From Streptomyces iakyrus (GTDB lineage: Bacteria > Actinomycetota > Actinomycetes > Streptomycetales > Streptomycetaceae): a stretch of DNA of 64,000 nucleotides. The stretch's first letter is position 1; each line of letters starts with the position of its first letter. The position numbers were made by a program, and so were the translations under genes. Of the stretch, positions 63,826 to 64,000 are shown one piece after another. The DNA is taken from contig NZ_JNXI01000003.1 in the NCBI RefSeq assembly GCF_000717055.1, positions 62,001-126,000 of the forward strand. The letters run 5' to 3'. Under the pieces are notes generated by a model. The model worked only from the letters and a program-made list of their open reading frames with translations, had not been told where the DNA came from and did not search any database.

Positions 63826-64000
63826 TCAGCGGGCGGGCGTGACCGCCTGCATCAGGCGCCCTTCGGCGTACGCCAGGGCGGGGGCGGGCAGCGTGCCCTC
63901 GCGTCCGCTGAGCAGCACGGTGAGCGTGCCGTGCGGTGTGGCTCCCGGCGCGGGCTGCTCGCCGAGCCGGCGCAGGGCCTGGGCGGCCACGGCTCCCGCG
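63826..64000 (-). CDS. C-terminal end of an unidentified gene (cut by window edge)
   Basis: About 58 residues ending 'GTLPAPALAYAEGRLMQAVTPAR' before TGA 63826-63828; the frame is open to base 64000. Codon usage fits coding DNA. The family cannot be named from this piece. Confidence 0.5.
   Translation of the reverse strand, partial: AGAVAAQALRRLGEQPAPGATPHGTLTVLLSGREGTLPAPALAYAEGRLMQAVTPAR

Overview
The window looks like a stretch of a Streptomyces (or close actinobacterial) chromosome, probably an accessory arm. The DNA is GC-rich with strong GC3 bias. It carries a SARP regulator, a large LuxR (LAL-type) regulator, Scr1/DUF397-type genes, and GTG/TTG starts with stop-start overlaps. It is also scarred: many genes are frameshifted, nonsense-mutated or truncated, and remnants of at least five insertion sequences are present.

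Layout. 0-5 kb: a SARP regulator cut by the window edge, then a decayed copy of a two-component system whose small secreted protein and lipoprotein remain intact. 4.5-9.8 kb: a YbaK-type deacylase divergent from an XRE-cupin regulator and a BenE transporter, an IS630 element with a dead transposase, a TnpB fragment and an Imm21-like protein. 10-16.4 kb: a tight operon of a SyrB2-type non-haem iron halogenase, stand-alone carrier protein, type II thioesterase, stand-alone adenylation enzyme, acyl-CoA-dehydrogenase-like flavoprotein and cation/proton antiporter. This set has the logic of making a chlorinated and then cyclised (cyclopropyl) amino acid on a carrier. 16.7-25.5 kb: miscellaneous small genes and remnants (IS66, Scr1, PhzF, EamA, JmjC-cupin), a WD40 protein, and a GNAT plus FAD monooxygenase pair.

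25.5-35.7 kb: two ISAs1-type elements with identical 12-bp ends bracket a tyrosine/homogentisate catabolic locus (hpd, AsnC remnant, iclR, hmgA, an unknown protein, fahA, scoA, scoB). It runs from 4-hydroxyphenylpyruvate to fumarate and acetoacetyl-CoA. No recognised maleylacetoacetate isomerase is present, and the unknown gene sits where one would be expected.

36-41.7 kb: the most novel part, a compact RiPP-like operon. It has an 83-aa precursor-like peptide, an attenuator hairpin, a borosin-type (OphMA-like) peptide N-methyltransferase, a PhyH-family oxygenase with an altered metal motif, TfuA, YcaO, an MFS exporter and an unknown protein. The suggested product is a peptide that is backbone N-methylated and thioamidated.

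42-50.4 kb: a LAL regulator, a PASTA Ser/Thr kinase, and a second, inverted copy of the two-component locus. Here the kinase and regulator are intact but the secreted protein is broken, the reverse of copy 1. Five copies of a TGTGG-N6-TGTGG direct repeat (11-bp period) lie around the two copies and probably form one regulon.

50.5-64 kb: an ArsR regulator, an XRE protein, a badly broken DUF3883-type gene, a pirin remnant and a truncated MHS transporter beside 26-bp direct repeats. After that comes ordinary core-like content: PucR-type regulator, 3-hydroxybutyrate dehydrogenase, NUDIX hydrolase, apolipoprotein N-acyltransferase and membrane proteins. No rRNA, tRNA or CRISPR array was seen. All family assignments come from reading translated sequence, without database searches.
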